This document shows positions 32,455 through 44,440 of a stretch of DNA of 64,000 nt, piece by piece. Numbering within the stretch: the stretch's first letter is position 1; each line of letters begins with the position of its first letter. This DNA is from Diphasiastrum complanatum. Lineage: Eukaryota > Streptophyta > Lycopodiopsida > Lycopodiales > Lycopodiaceae. The notes beneath the pieces were generated by a model. It was given only the letters and a program-made list of their open reading frames with translations, was not told the origin of the DNA and did no database searches. The stretch spans positions 1 to 64,000 of the forward strand of contig MU832643.1 of assembly GCA_029204225.1 (NCBI GenBank). Direction: 5' to 3'. Made by a program: the position numbers and the translations under genes.

Positions 32455-33021
32455 TCAATCTGATTGAACTGGCTGATCTGGCTGCCAAAACTTGCGTAGT
32501 CGGCTGCCATTCACCGAAGTGTCGAATCTTTTTCCATCCAAATGTTCTAAAGTAACTGATACATAGTTCAAGACTTCTTTCACCTTATATGGTCCTTCAC
32601 CTGTGAACTTCGATTTGTCTTTGATCAGTTTCATCTTATATATTAGTGTTAGATTTCCTTCCTTCAGATCTTTTTTGTGTAATCGACAATCGTGCAATGC
32701 CTTGCGACAGGCTTTCTTTGTTGCTAATGCATGAACTGCCATCAATCTGGTTTCACAAAGTTTTTGTAAAGCTGCATGACGCATCTGTAAGGATTTCGCA
32801 TCATCCAACCGTTCTATTGTCACTATGCGTAGGGATGGTACTAAAAATTCAATTGGCATAAATGCATCTTGACCATAGACAAGTTGGAATGGTGTTTGAT
32901 TTGTACTGCCTTTGGAAGTTGTCTTGAATGCCCATAATGCTGCATAAAGCTTATGTTCCCAATCAAAACGACTTGCTTCCACTGATTTGTCATTGATTCT
33001 GAAACACCAAGTAAAGGTCAT
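32455..33021 (-). pseudogene. Ty3/gypsy integrase C-terminal fragment
   Basis: A 188-codon open frame starts inside the integrase core (DWEHKLYAALWAFKTT and TPFQLVYGQDAFMPIEF). It ends with the C-terminal chromo-less tail of gypsy polyproteins (FTGEGPYKVKEVL, then NGSRLRKFW). These are standard landmarks of Ty3/gypsy integrases. The frame is open, but no upstream reverse transcriptase is visible on this strand, so this is a truncated copy. Confidence 0.75.
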
Positions 33022-33168
33022 ACATTCAACAAGTGAAGAAACATCTTTACATTTGACCTAACGAAGATTTAAAAGGAGAATTATTTAACGACATGAAAGT
33101 ATTCTTTTCTAAGAAATGAATAACTCTCGAAATGAAGATTATCTGTTCACGAGGACGTTTCACATTTG

Positions 33169-34560
<1,392 letters not shown>

Positions 34561-34589
34561 GGTGTGTCTAGATCAGGAGGTTGTTGTTA

Positions 34590-35405
34590 GCATCTGTGCT
34601 AACACAAAAAAAATAAAAAAGAGAGAAATAAAATTCCGTGGCATGTGTTTTGTAAGTCCACGTACGAGTGTTTGTTAATAAACTTCCGCCATGGCATGTG
34701 TTTGTAAGCCCATGAGTAAAAGCTTAAAAAATAATAAAATAGCTTAAGCTTAGATTTAGAACTTAGACTAAGGAAACTTAAGATTAGAAATATTTTATCT
34801 TAAGTTTTCCTAAGTTAAGAAACTTTGAAGTTCTAAATCCTAAGTTAGAAGCTATAGAAAGGCTAGAAATAGATTAGTCCCATAAGTTAGTGGATACTTA
34901 TGGAAGACCCTCCTTGACATAAAAGGAGAGGTATTTACCTTGTAAATAACACTTTTGAGATTAAGCTATCAAGTTCTCTATTTTTGAGATTATCTCTCTA
35001 TTTCATTTGTGTTCCCTTTGGGAAGGTGCATAGCTTGAGGGAAGGTGCTTGGGCTCCTCTTGATTCCTTCTCATTGGTTTGTATTGTGGCATGTATTTTG
35101 TTGATTGATTATTAGTTAGTTGCAATCTTCCATTCTAATTCCCTTTGGGTGTTAATCTAGGATTTAGTTTAATCACCTTGCTGGTTGGGTAAGCCTTAGT
35201 AAGGTTTTGTATTTTGTTATCTTAGATAGTTTCATTTCTGTTTCGAGCACTAGTTGGGTAAGCCTTAGTGCTTCCGTCATTATTCTTTATTTCTGCATTT
35301 CTGTTTGAAGCTTGGTAGGAACTTAGAAAGTGGACGATCCTCCCTATACTACACTGCATCGTGAGTAGATCTAGCCAAATATTCACAAACAAGATTTACT
35401 TCCAA
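34590..35405 (+). mobile_element. Candidate 5' LTR and primer site of a gypsy element
   Basis: The stretch ends just before TTGGCGTCGTTTGCGC (35408-35423). That resembles the TTGGCGCCGTT-type primer-binding site common in plant gypsy elements. A start near TGTTAGCATCTGTGC (about 34580-34590) is plausible. The interior has AAGTTTAGACTAAGG-type repeats and a TATA-like ACATAAAAGGAGAGG. No 3' partner was identified. Confidence 0.4.
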
Positions 35406-35423
35406 CATTGGCGTCGTTTGCGC

Positions 35424-36595
35424 TTTTTAAGCATTTTTTTACCTAGCTTCTTTTTCTTTGGTTTTTTCGCTTTCGTGTTGTGTGTTTGCTTGTTTGTCTT
35501 CTATCTTCCAACCACAGCACAAGTCTTCTCTCCTGGTCCTACACGAGCTGCAAAGCAACTTGTCAAGCCGGGGGGAAGCAACAAAAGAGTCAATTTGGGC
35601 ATTTTCTTTGAAAAGAAGTGACCTTTTTTCAAACCATATAGGTATATCAAAATTCGCTAGTATGTCTGTAGCCCTAACAGACACCCGATCTTTCATTTTA
35701 TCACCTCCACAAATTCTGACCATGATCAGATTTTGAGAAAACAACCTGATACTGTCAAAATCTCTTATTTCTCACCCAAATCTTTGTCCTAGAATTCGTC
35801 GGCTTCACTCAGGCTAAATCTAATCAAGATCCTCTAGTAGCTCCGTAAATTCTATCTCAGAGATTTTGCCAGTCTTCTGTCAGAAAGTCATATTTTTTCC
35901 CATATTCCCTATCTGTTAGTAAAACCTTTGTATTAGAAATCGCCATCTAGCCTACGAAATCGTCCTATCCTTAGGACATTCCTTAATCTTCAAAAGAGTA
36001 TTATTTTTTATGATCATTGATTTAATTGTTGTATTTTCGCTGATTGGTTGTCTTCATCTTGAACTAAACTTTGATTGTCGTTGTTTGCAGGACCCTTAGC
36101 CTTTGGACCTTTCTTTGAAACTTAAGTTAGTGCCTTAAAGGTACCTGGGCATCTTTTATTAATCATGATATAAATAAGATACATTGATCAATTGCAACAT
36201 GGCAAACAATGGCCATTAACAACTATAGATATTTTTGTCCATCAGAGTCACTTATAAGTATTGCTATCAGTCTCTACTAAAAAATCTACCTCTGGGTTCT
36301 GTTTCTATCTGGCAGGGGGACCAATTTCGTGGAATTCAACAAACTTATTAAAAATAGTAAAGTCTTAAAAATAGCTCTAATTCTTATGATATAACTGTCA
36401 TTTGACGACTTGATACATTTGAACCTGCCATAGAATTTTATAGCTACTCTTTAACATAGCTACATTCGTACATAAGTAAAAAGTGGCATAATAGCAGATT
36501 TTGCGCATATGAGATACATCTAGCACATTTTCTTCTAGAAAATCAGCATCAATGATTGTAGTTGCTGAAATTTTAAAATTTTGACCAGAAAAATG
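35424..36595. other. Decayed leader or gag region of the gypsy element
   Basis: No intact ORF is present. Pieces such as CTCCACAAATTCTG occur here (35704) and again at 38580, suggesting internal duplications. Its position between the candidate primer site and the reverse transcriptase remnant makes a gag/protease origin likely, but no motif is recognised. Confidence 0.3.
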
Positions 36596-36599
36596 CACT

Positions 36600-38560
36600 A
36601 CAATTACCTTTCGAAGAATTCATCTTAGAAAATCTAGGAGGAGATGAGGCTTACTCCTCCTTAGATGGCTTTAGCGGATACAATACAATCCAAATTGCTG
36701 AAGAAGATCAACATAAAACCGCTTTTGCCACCGAATGGGAAACCTTCTGTTGGAAAGTCATGCCTTTTGGTCTTTGCAATGCCCCTAGCACATTCCAATG
36801 TGTTATGCAAGCTGTCTTTTCTCAGCAAATGGGCGATACCCTAGAGGTTTACTTGGACGATTTAGGTGCACATTCAGAAGAAACACGCCATCTGTCTGTG
36901 CTTGCAAAAATTTTATCTAATGTCAACGCTTCGACATCTCCCTATCTTGAAAAATGCCTAATCTGGGTAACACATGGTATTGTGTTAGGACATATTATTT
37001 TCTGAAATGGCATTGCCACTGACCCCGAAAAGATCCTTATCATTCAAAATCTACCGAAACCGCGTACGATATGCAAAGGTTACTCTTTCCTTGGCCACGT
37101 CAACTACTATCGGTGCTTTATTTTTTATTTCACTAACTAAGCACGCTTAATCTACAAAGTAGTTGTAGTTCCCAAATGGACGGATGAACAACACGTCGCA
37201 TTTAATCAACTCAAAAAAGCCCTTACCAATGCACCTATCCTTGGGATCTTGATTATTCCAAAAGAATTCCATGTGCATACCAATGCGTCTAAGTATGCCA
37301 TTGGAGCAGTGCTCACCCAACCAAGAGAATTCAAAAAGGATTACCCAATCCATTTTCTTAGTAGACAATTGATATCTGTTGAAGTCAATTATACCACTAC
37401 CGAACGTGAAGCCTTGGCAATGGTATATGCGGTTCAGAAGTTTCACCATTATCTTCTGGAAAAAGTTTTTGCATTATTCACTGATCATCAAGCACTGTTG
37501 TATCTCATCAACAAGACTTGCACCATAGGCCGTATTACTAGATGGATCCTATTACTGCGAGAATTTGAGTTTAGGATCGTGGTTCGTAAGGGAGTTCAAC
37601 ATTTTCTAGCAGATCATCTGTCCCGAATCCCTCACCTTTCCACCCCTGATCAAGGCACCAACGATAATTTACCAGATGCCATCCTTTTCCAAGTTGACTC
37701 TACACCCGTATGGGCAAAGGAAATCACAGAATATTTAACTTCAGGGCAAATGGATCAACGTGCATTGGTCCTCAAAACTAAACCTTATACGTTAATTGCA
37801 GGACAACTCTACAAGCAAGGGTTAGATAGAATCATCCGACGATGTTTTACTGAAGGTGAAATACCCTTTGTAATTTCTCTCACTCATAAAGGTATTGGTA
37901 TAGGCCATTTCTCTTCTGAAACTACTGCTAAGAAAATCCTCTTGGCCGATTTTTGGTGGCCAACACTCTTCAAGGATACGCACACAATTACACTAAGGCA
38001 TGTGATATTTGCCAATGCACAAAACGCTTTCAAAATACCGACTATATGCCTTTACACCCTGTAACCACTGATGAAGCTTTCCACAAATGGGAGATTGATT
38101 ATGTCGGACCCATTTGTCCTGCTGCTCAACACACACAATCTCGTTACATCATAGTAGCTACGGACTATTGCACCAAATGGGATGAAGCAAGGGCTGTTCG
38201 CAATGTTGACGCTCATTCTATCGCAAAATTTCTCTATGAACAAGTTATAGTTCATTTCGGATGTCCTCTAGAACTTATTAGTGATAGGCATACACATTTC
38301 CTTAACTCTGTCAAAGTAGATCTCCTTTGAAAATTATTTGTGGTACATCGCAAAAGTTTTCCATACTATCCGCAATGCAACGGCCAGGCGGAATCCATCA
38401 ATAAAATCCTATGTGGAATTCTCACCAAAATCATCGAATCCAGCCGATCTGATTGGGAGCTCAAACTTCATGCTACTCTCTGGGATTATCGCACCACCCC
38501 AAAGAGAGCTACATGCTTAACTCCTTTCTAGCTAACATATGGCCACCCTTTTTTTATAGT
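36600..38560 (+). pseudogene. Ty3/gypsy polyprotein relic: RT, RNase H, integrase
   Basis: In order: a reverse transcriptase part with MPFGLCNAPSTFQ and the catalytic YLDD box (about 36755-36870); a connecting part with a stop near 37003; RNase H with HVHTNASKYAIGAVL and TTTEREALAMVYA, then FTDHQALLYL (37260-37520); the integrase zinc-binding part ending ADFWWPTLFKD; then after a frameshift near 37970, CDICQCTKRFQ; and the integrase core (EIDYVGPICPAA, ATDYCTKWDEA, SDRHTHFLNS). A stop lies near 38328, followed by NGQAESINKIL. The order RT-RNaseH-IN is that of Ty3/gypsy. Several stops and frameshifts show it is dead. Confidence 0.85.
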
Positions 38561-39014
38561 GCACGATTCATTTTTAGCCTCCACAAATTCTGTCTCAGAG
38601 ACAAACTTTTTAGAAATAAAAAAAGTTAGTTAGTTTCATCCGATATCCACTACCAGAATTTGCAAACAATTCGCTGAAGCTTAAAATAATCTCCACGATT
38701 TCTCTGTCATCTTCGCAAACTTTGATCAGACACATTTTGCACTGTCAAACATTTTTCTTATTTTGGCATAAAAAAATCACTTACAGGAATTCGTCGACCC
38801 TCAGGACACTGCCTCAAAATTTGCGACAATCATTACCAAATTGTGGACATTGAGGACAATTTCTGGGTAGATTTGCAAATTCCTGACAAAAAAATCTATA
38901 TATAGACCTCCACCCTTCTCTCCATGAATCCATTCTAGAATTCTGCTCTCAAGTTCATGTCAAAAAATTTCAAAATTTTTAAATCTTCCAGAACACTCTA
39001 GAATTACTATTATC
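38561..39014. other. AT-rich stretch between gypsy and copia relics
   Basis: No coding sequence is seen. It contains TCCACAAATTCTGTCTCAGA, similar to text at 35704, and a pyrimidine-rich run before 39014. Confidence 0.3.
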
Positions 39015-39563
39015 ATGGCCTCCCGGGATCCGTCACCTTCTCTACATCGTCGTAAGACCCCAAAGCCTTACACCAATGACCTATTCTAATTGGAGGTCAA
39101 GAACCACTCCAAGACAGTACAATTAGACAATGACATTTTTCTCAGTCTTGGTTTTAATCTCTTGCATCTTCCAGAACACCAACATGAGAGCCTTATACGT
39201 GCTGCATATTCCTCCTACTCTGATGAAATCCACACTTTCCATATTCCGTCCAAGGATGGTAGCTACGTCTCCATTGATGTTACACTAGCCAGGGTCCAAC
39301 TGATCAGATTTCCCAATTCTGGCAAATCAATCCAAGGAAAAGACACCAGCTACGACCCGAATAATTTCAAGAAATTCCTACTGGACGATGGCAAAAACAT
39401 CGCTCACACCCACGATAACATTGCCACGAAATTGATCAAATATCCCAAGTTACGAGCAACCATAGAGATCCTTCTCATTCTGATGGAGGTCCACATCGTT
39501 CGCATGGATCGCATTCCTCCCCTTCATTTTAGATTCAATTCATACTTCCAAAGGCTTGCTTGA
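39015..39563 (+). pseudogene. Unrecognised ORF upstream of a copia integrase, one stop
   Basis: It begins with ATG at 39015 (MASRDPSPSLHRRKTPKPYT). It has a TAA near 39088, then stays open for 157 codons in the same frame to 39563. No domain is recognised. Its position directly before copia integrase sequence makes a gag-like or chimeric retroelement protein possible, but this is not shown. Confidence 0.35.
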
Positions 39564-41095
39564 CTTTGTACATAGCAACATTTGTGGCTCGATACAGACT
39601 GCTTCCGCAGGGGGAGCTCTTTATTTCCTAACCTTCATCGACAACTTCTCTCAAAGGACTGCTATTTATTTTATGAAGAACAAATCCAAAGCGTTCAAAT
39701 TCTTCAAGCAGTACAAAGCGTCTGGAGAAAAACAAACCCAGAGGAAGACCAAAGATCTACGCACAAATGGAGGGGGAGAGTATATCTCCACAGAATCCAA
39801 GGAGTTCTGCAAGGCCAACAAGATACATCAACAATTTACAACCAGCTGCTCACCTCAGTCCAATGGTGTAGCTGAACGGAAGAATTAGTCACTCATCAAA
39901 AGTGCCAAAAGCATGCTGGCCCATGTCTCTCTTCCAAAGAAATTTTGGACAGAAGCTGTTACTACAGCTGCCTATTTGTAGAATCGATCCATCACCAAAG
40001 CCCCAAATGGCAAGACACCTTATGCGGTGTGAACAAGATTGAAACCATTACTCAAATATATTCGAGTGTTTGGATGCATCGCTTTCGCTCAGATCCCTGA
40101 AGATCTAAGAAGAAAGTTGGATGACAAAAGCAGAGAAATGATTTTCATCGGCTATTCTCTAGATCACAAGGCATACAAGCTCTACAATTTGGATACTGAG
40201 AAGGCATTTATTAGTAGAGATGTCATTTTTGTGGAAGACCAGTTCATCGACCACAAGGGAAAAGCTGCTGACAAATCCGACCCAGGGATCGAGCACCCAA
40301 ATTTTGATCCAGGGACTCAACTGTAGAAAAGCAACACTGACTCAGACAATGAGTCAGAATCTCAACGAGTCAACACACATCAAAAAACCGAAGTTCAAAC
40401 CAAAAGGTCGAACAAGTCTAGACAGTCTCCATCCAGATTTATGGATGATCCGGCCTGCTACTTTGTGCAGGAACCAACCACCGTTTTTGAGGCAATGTCT
40501 ACTCTTGATGCTGACCAGTGGAAAGTAGTGATGGACACCGAATTCGATTCTATGATAGAGAATCAAACATGGACAGTCACTGGGCTACCAAAGGACCGAA
40601 ACCCAATTCCATGCAAATGGATATTCAAGGCGAAGTACGATGTTGAAGGGAGGCTAAATCATTACAAGGCCAAGCTAGTCGCCAAAGGCTTTTCCTAGAT
40701 TCTAGATCTGGATTAATCTGAAACCTTCAGTCTAGTTGTCAAACATGCTTCAATCTGCCTACTTCTCTCCTTTGCAGCCGCAACAGATCTTGAAGTCCAC
40801 CAGATGGATGTCCAGACTGCTTTTCTCAATGGAACCATCGAAGAGAAAATCTATATGTCACAGCTAGAGGGATACGAACTCAAGGGCAATCAAAAGCACC
40901 TTGTATGAAAAATCCACAAGGCTCTCTACGGATTGAAACAATCACCCAGAGTTTAGTCCCAGAAAATCAATGCATTTATGATCGAGAATGGTTTTATTCC
41001 AAACTTGGCGGACTCGAATGTTTAATTCAAGTTTGTATCAGAACACTTCATCATCATCACTCTCTATGTAGATGATACACTCTTATTCAGTAACA
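39556..41095 (+). pseudogene. Ty1/copia polyprotein relic: integrase then RT
   Basis: Integrase core: LDFVHSNICGSIQTAS, FLTFIDNFSQRTAIYFMK, TNGGGEYIS, then QQFTTSCSPQSNGVAERKN. A C-terminal part follows (RVFGCIAFAQIPEDLRRKLD, FIGYSLDHKAYKL). Then comes reverse transcriptase: CKWIFKAKYDVEGRLNHYKA, LVAKGFS, a stop, QMDVQTAFLNGTIEE, ALYGLKQSPR, and LYVDDTLLF with the catalytic YVDD box (about 41068). IN before RT is diagnostic of Ty1/copia. At least eight in-frame stops show decay. Confidence 0.85.
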
Positions 41096-41535
41096 GTCTA
41101 AATATAATGAAGAATACGAAATGAATGAGATTGGATAGGAGATATCAATACCAAAAAATCAACTTCTGGATTTACATTTTTAGACAACCAAGAACATAAT
41201 TTCCTATTGAGTGGATAATTGAAAAGATTTCTACTAAGAAGATTCCCTCCAGAACTTTTAAAAATCAAGGTATCAAAAATATTAATCACATTTTTGCGTA
41301 AAATTATTTTTTTAAGTGCAGGCTTTTTGACTTTTTAAAGTCCTCAGAATACACATACCATAATTTCAAAAATACATTAGTAAGAAACTATACAATTATG
41401 TGTATTGCAAATTTTATATTGTTTTAAAAAATATCACAAACAAAAAATGAACTTAAAATTCATATAGCTAATGTACTCTTCGATGAGATTTTGTTATATG
41501 TACGGCCTAAATCATTAAAGCAAATCATATTTTAA
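41096..41535. other. AT-rich spacer between two copia fragments
   Basis: No ORF is supported. The stretch is very A/T-rich and of unclear origin. Confidence 0.3.
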
Positions 41536-41817
41536 TTGTCACCTAAATATTTTCACTTGCGAATCTTTGGATGTAAGGCCTTTGTACACATTCCTAAGGA
41601 AGAGAGACGTAAACTTGATGTGAAAGCTATCAAGTATATATTCCTAGGATATGATGATCGTGTGAAGGGCTATAAATGTTTTGATCCAGTGGAGAACAAA
41701 ATACATGTCAGCCATGATGTCATCTTTGATGAATCTAAGATGTATGAATTATGGAGTCCAAAGCTGGTTCTCATCTTGTGGCTGTCCCACCAGCAAAACC
41801 TTCCTTTCAAGTGTTAA
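41536..41817 (+). pseudogene. Ty1/copia integrase C-terminal fragment
   Basis: The frame gives LRIFGCKAFVHIPKEERRKL, IFLGYDDRVKGYKCFDP and HVSHDVIFDE. This is the segment of copia integrases just before reverse transcriptase (FGC-x-A, FLGY-x3-KGY, RDV-x-F). It is a different copy from the one at 40039-40326 and stands alone. Confidence 0.7.
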
Positions 41818-42844
41818 CCTAAATTGTGCAGACTTGATAGCCATGGCCAAGAGGAGGCCAAAGAATTTCTGAACCATTGGATATCTGGCACGGTGACAAT
41901 TCTTTGACATGGCTTGATTTGGAGTAAAGATTTCCGAGGGAGGATAATTATAGTACAAGCTAATTCCCTCAAGATTCTAGCTCTTCCACCAACGGTTGTA
42001 AGAATGATGTGAACGAGTTTTCAACGGTTGGAATAAGCTTTTTGCAACTAAGAGGTATGAATAGCACAGGTAGAATGTCTGGTATTGATGATTTTCCAGC
42101 ATTGAGTAACCTAACCTCCACAACATAACAATCTTTTTGAGTCGTTCGAGATGCTTGAAATCCATTTGTATGCAAAAGTAAAGCAAAGTTCCTTGGATCT
42201 TCTTGTCATGAAGAGCTTAGAAGCGTTAGTGCTTGGGTGTGAGCAAAACACTAGCAATAAAATAAAAATAATTGACTTGCAACTATGAAGATGGTTTCCT
42301 TTGAATATGCTCTGATTGGTCCCCAGCTGCAGCTCCTCCTAAGAAGCAAGACAATTTGTCACGAGTTACAAACAATGTGGAGAAGTAGAGAACGTTGGTT
42401 GTGCAAGCAAAAAAACAAGCATCCAGAACACATAAATGAGTTTTGGGACGGGGAAAAATGTCGGGAAACACAAGCTTTTTGGATCCACATTCAACATTTG
42501 AGTTGCTAGTTGTATGCGAGCAAAGTTTTTGCAAGCATACCTACACAACATTTCCAAAAAGATGCCAAATATTCAAAGATAGCCTCGTGGTGAGGCCAAC
42601 TGATCCTTATCGACTAATAGGACCCACAGTACAGTAGCACAATGATTCTATTTTAATTCTAACTAAAACTCCATCTCTCTTTTAGAAGAGGTTATTTTCC
42701 TAGAAAAAGTGTGAAGTGCTAACAATAATGATGTCTTAGATTACATAAAAAGCATCCAATAAAAACTTTTTATAAAAAATCAATCTATCTAAACGCAGAA
42801 AAATAGTGCATAAAATAGAACTTTTTATAAATCTAAGAATAAGC
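41818..42844. other. Unassigned DNA
   Basis: Short ORFs occur on both strands around 41970-42640 (the longest 83 codons) with no recognisable domain. Nothing here is claimed as a gene. Confidence 0.3.
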
Positions 42845-44376
42845 TCATGAAGCATAATATCTCAAATATATCTTTTGAATCTCACAAAAATAAAATCTTG
42901 ATTTCCAAATTTGGCACTTGCCATTCAAATATAAATATTCAATAACATAAGGTTCCTGCCAATAACATTTATGTCTGCCAAACAATATCCAGCTACATAT
43001 TTTTCCTAAAGTATCAAGCAACATATCTGGTAATGCCTTCTCGGCTGATTGAGAGGGTTGTCCCTCTTCAACAACATCAATAGCCCTCTCAGTGAAATCT
43101 TGAGGGGGCTCATTAATATCATCTCTGAACCCAACTAGCTCCTCTTCTTCATTTAGAAGTGGGGGAACCGGTTCGGATGAGGCACTTTGAAACCTCTCAC
43201 TATTGTCAACTGTTTGAGCCCCAACTTCTTGATCTTCATTTGGAAGTTCTCGAATAGCAACCACTCTCATCTCAATGTAGGTTGCCTGGACTTCATCCAC
43301 TTCAACAGCCATGCAATTCTTGCTTTGCTTGAGGGCACAACAAGTTGAAGTACCTACATTTGAAAGTATATAAAACAATAAGTTATTCGCAAAAAACAAC
43401 ATTAAATTCAAAAGTTAATAATCGATTATGAAAACTAATTGTAAGCAAAGAAACACATCCTCATACATGTTCCTGCAAACAGGTCCAGAACCCAATCATC
43501 CTCATTTAAAAACATATCAATTAATTTGTTTGTTAATCTTTGAGGCTTTTGGTAAGGGTTAACCAAAGACCTATCACCCTCTAAGTGTCTCAATTTCTGA
43601 GTCACAGCTGGACAAGAAATGACATTACTACACTGCTCATTACAATGGATCCATAATCTTTTTTTCTCATGCCCACCGTCATCATTTCAAAAGAACTGAT
43701 AAGCCGGCAGCCCAGTGCATGCTCAAGATTTGTTTTATTCCTACATATGTAATACCATATTAGCATTCAGACATATATTTGAAAACATTAACTACATCAG
43801 AAAAAATATCACAATATATAAGTAAAATGACATACCATACTAGATGCTCAATAGCATGACATGTGGTTTCAAAGATGCAATCACTGATGACGATTGGGCC
43901 ATGCTATGAAAAATCACACATCTCCATAAATAAGATGTTGTCAATGCAGCAAAATTTATCACTAGCTTAGTAATTTCAGGATACGGAAATGGTTTCGAGT
44001 CATTAATGGAGTCAGACATTTTGAAACCATACGGAATATCTGCAATCGCAAGAAGGTAATCATGCCTTGGGATAGCATCTACCAATTTCGAAATATCAGA
44101 ACAAATCGCCCTATAAGTAAATGTCCTCATCGGATCCAAAAAACATGTGAAAGTCTTATAATCCTCAGACAACGGCGGGAGGGAATCTCTCAATTGAATC
44201 CTCATTTGTTCTTCTTTGGCCCTTTGTATATGCGATAGAAAATTTGGAGGGCAATCCAACTCCTCTCCAGCCTTAGCTTTCTTTGGCTTTAAAACCACAC
44301 AAGCAAATATATAAGTCTCATAATATATCCAAAAGATTTATAACAAAACATCAATAGTGATAATAACATTCTTACC
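42845..44376 (-). pseudogene. DNA amino-methyltransferase (N4C/N6A, beta class) relic with introns
   Basis: Four exons are inferred: about 44440-44376 (5' limit uncertain), 44286-43836, 43740-43467, 43353-about 42845. Introns are GT-AG, 89, 95 and 113 bp. Exon 2 encodes LAIADIPYGF, matching motif IV (D/N/S-PPY with Pro-Pro reduced to Ile-Pro). Exon 3 ends NPYQKPQRLTNKLIDMF, then WVLDLFAGT. Exon 4 continues TSTCCALKQSKNCMAVEVDE. Together these form the SAM-binding motif I, with the glycine expected next replaced by Cys at the splice junction. Motif IV before motif I is the beta-class order. Exon 4 then has an acidic tail. Upstream stops, a frameshift near the end of exon 2 and stops in exon 3 show decay. 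Plant introns indicate residence in a plant genome, not bacterial contamination. N4-cytosine enzymes of bacterial ancestry are known in Marchantia; kinship to them is inference. Confidence 0.65.
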
Positions 44377-44440
44377 TTATAATTCTGAAAAGCCAAAAAA
44401 ATTTCGACAGAGCTTTGGTTGAGCTAGTGGTCGGGTAGTT

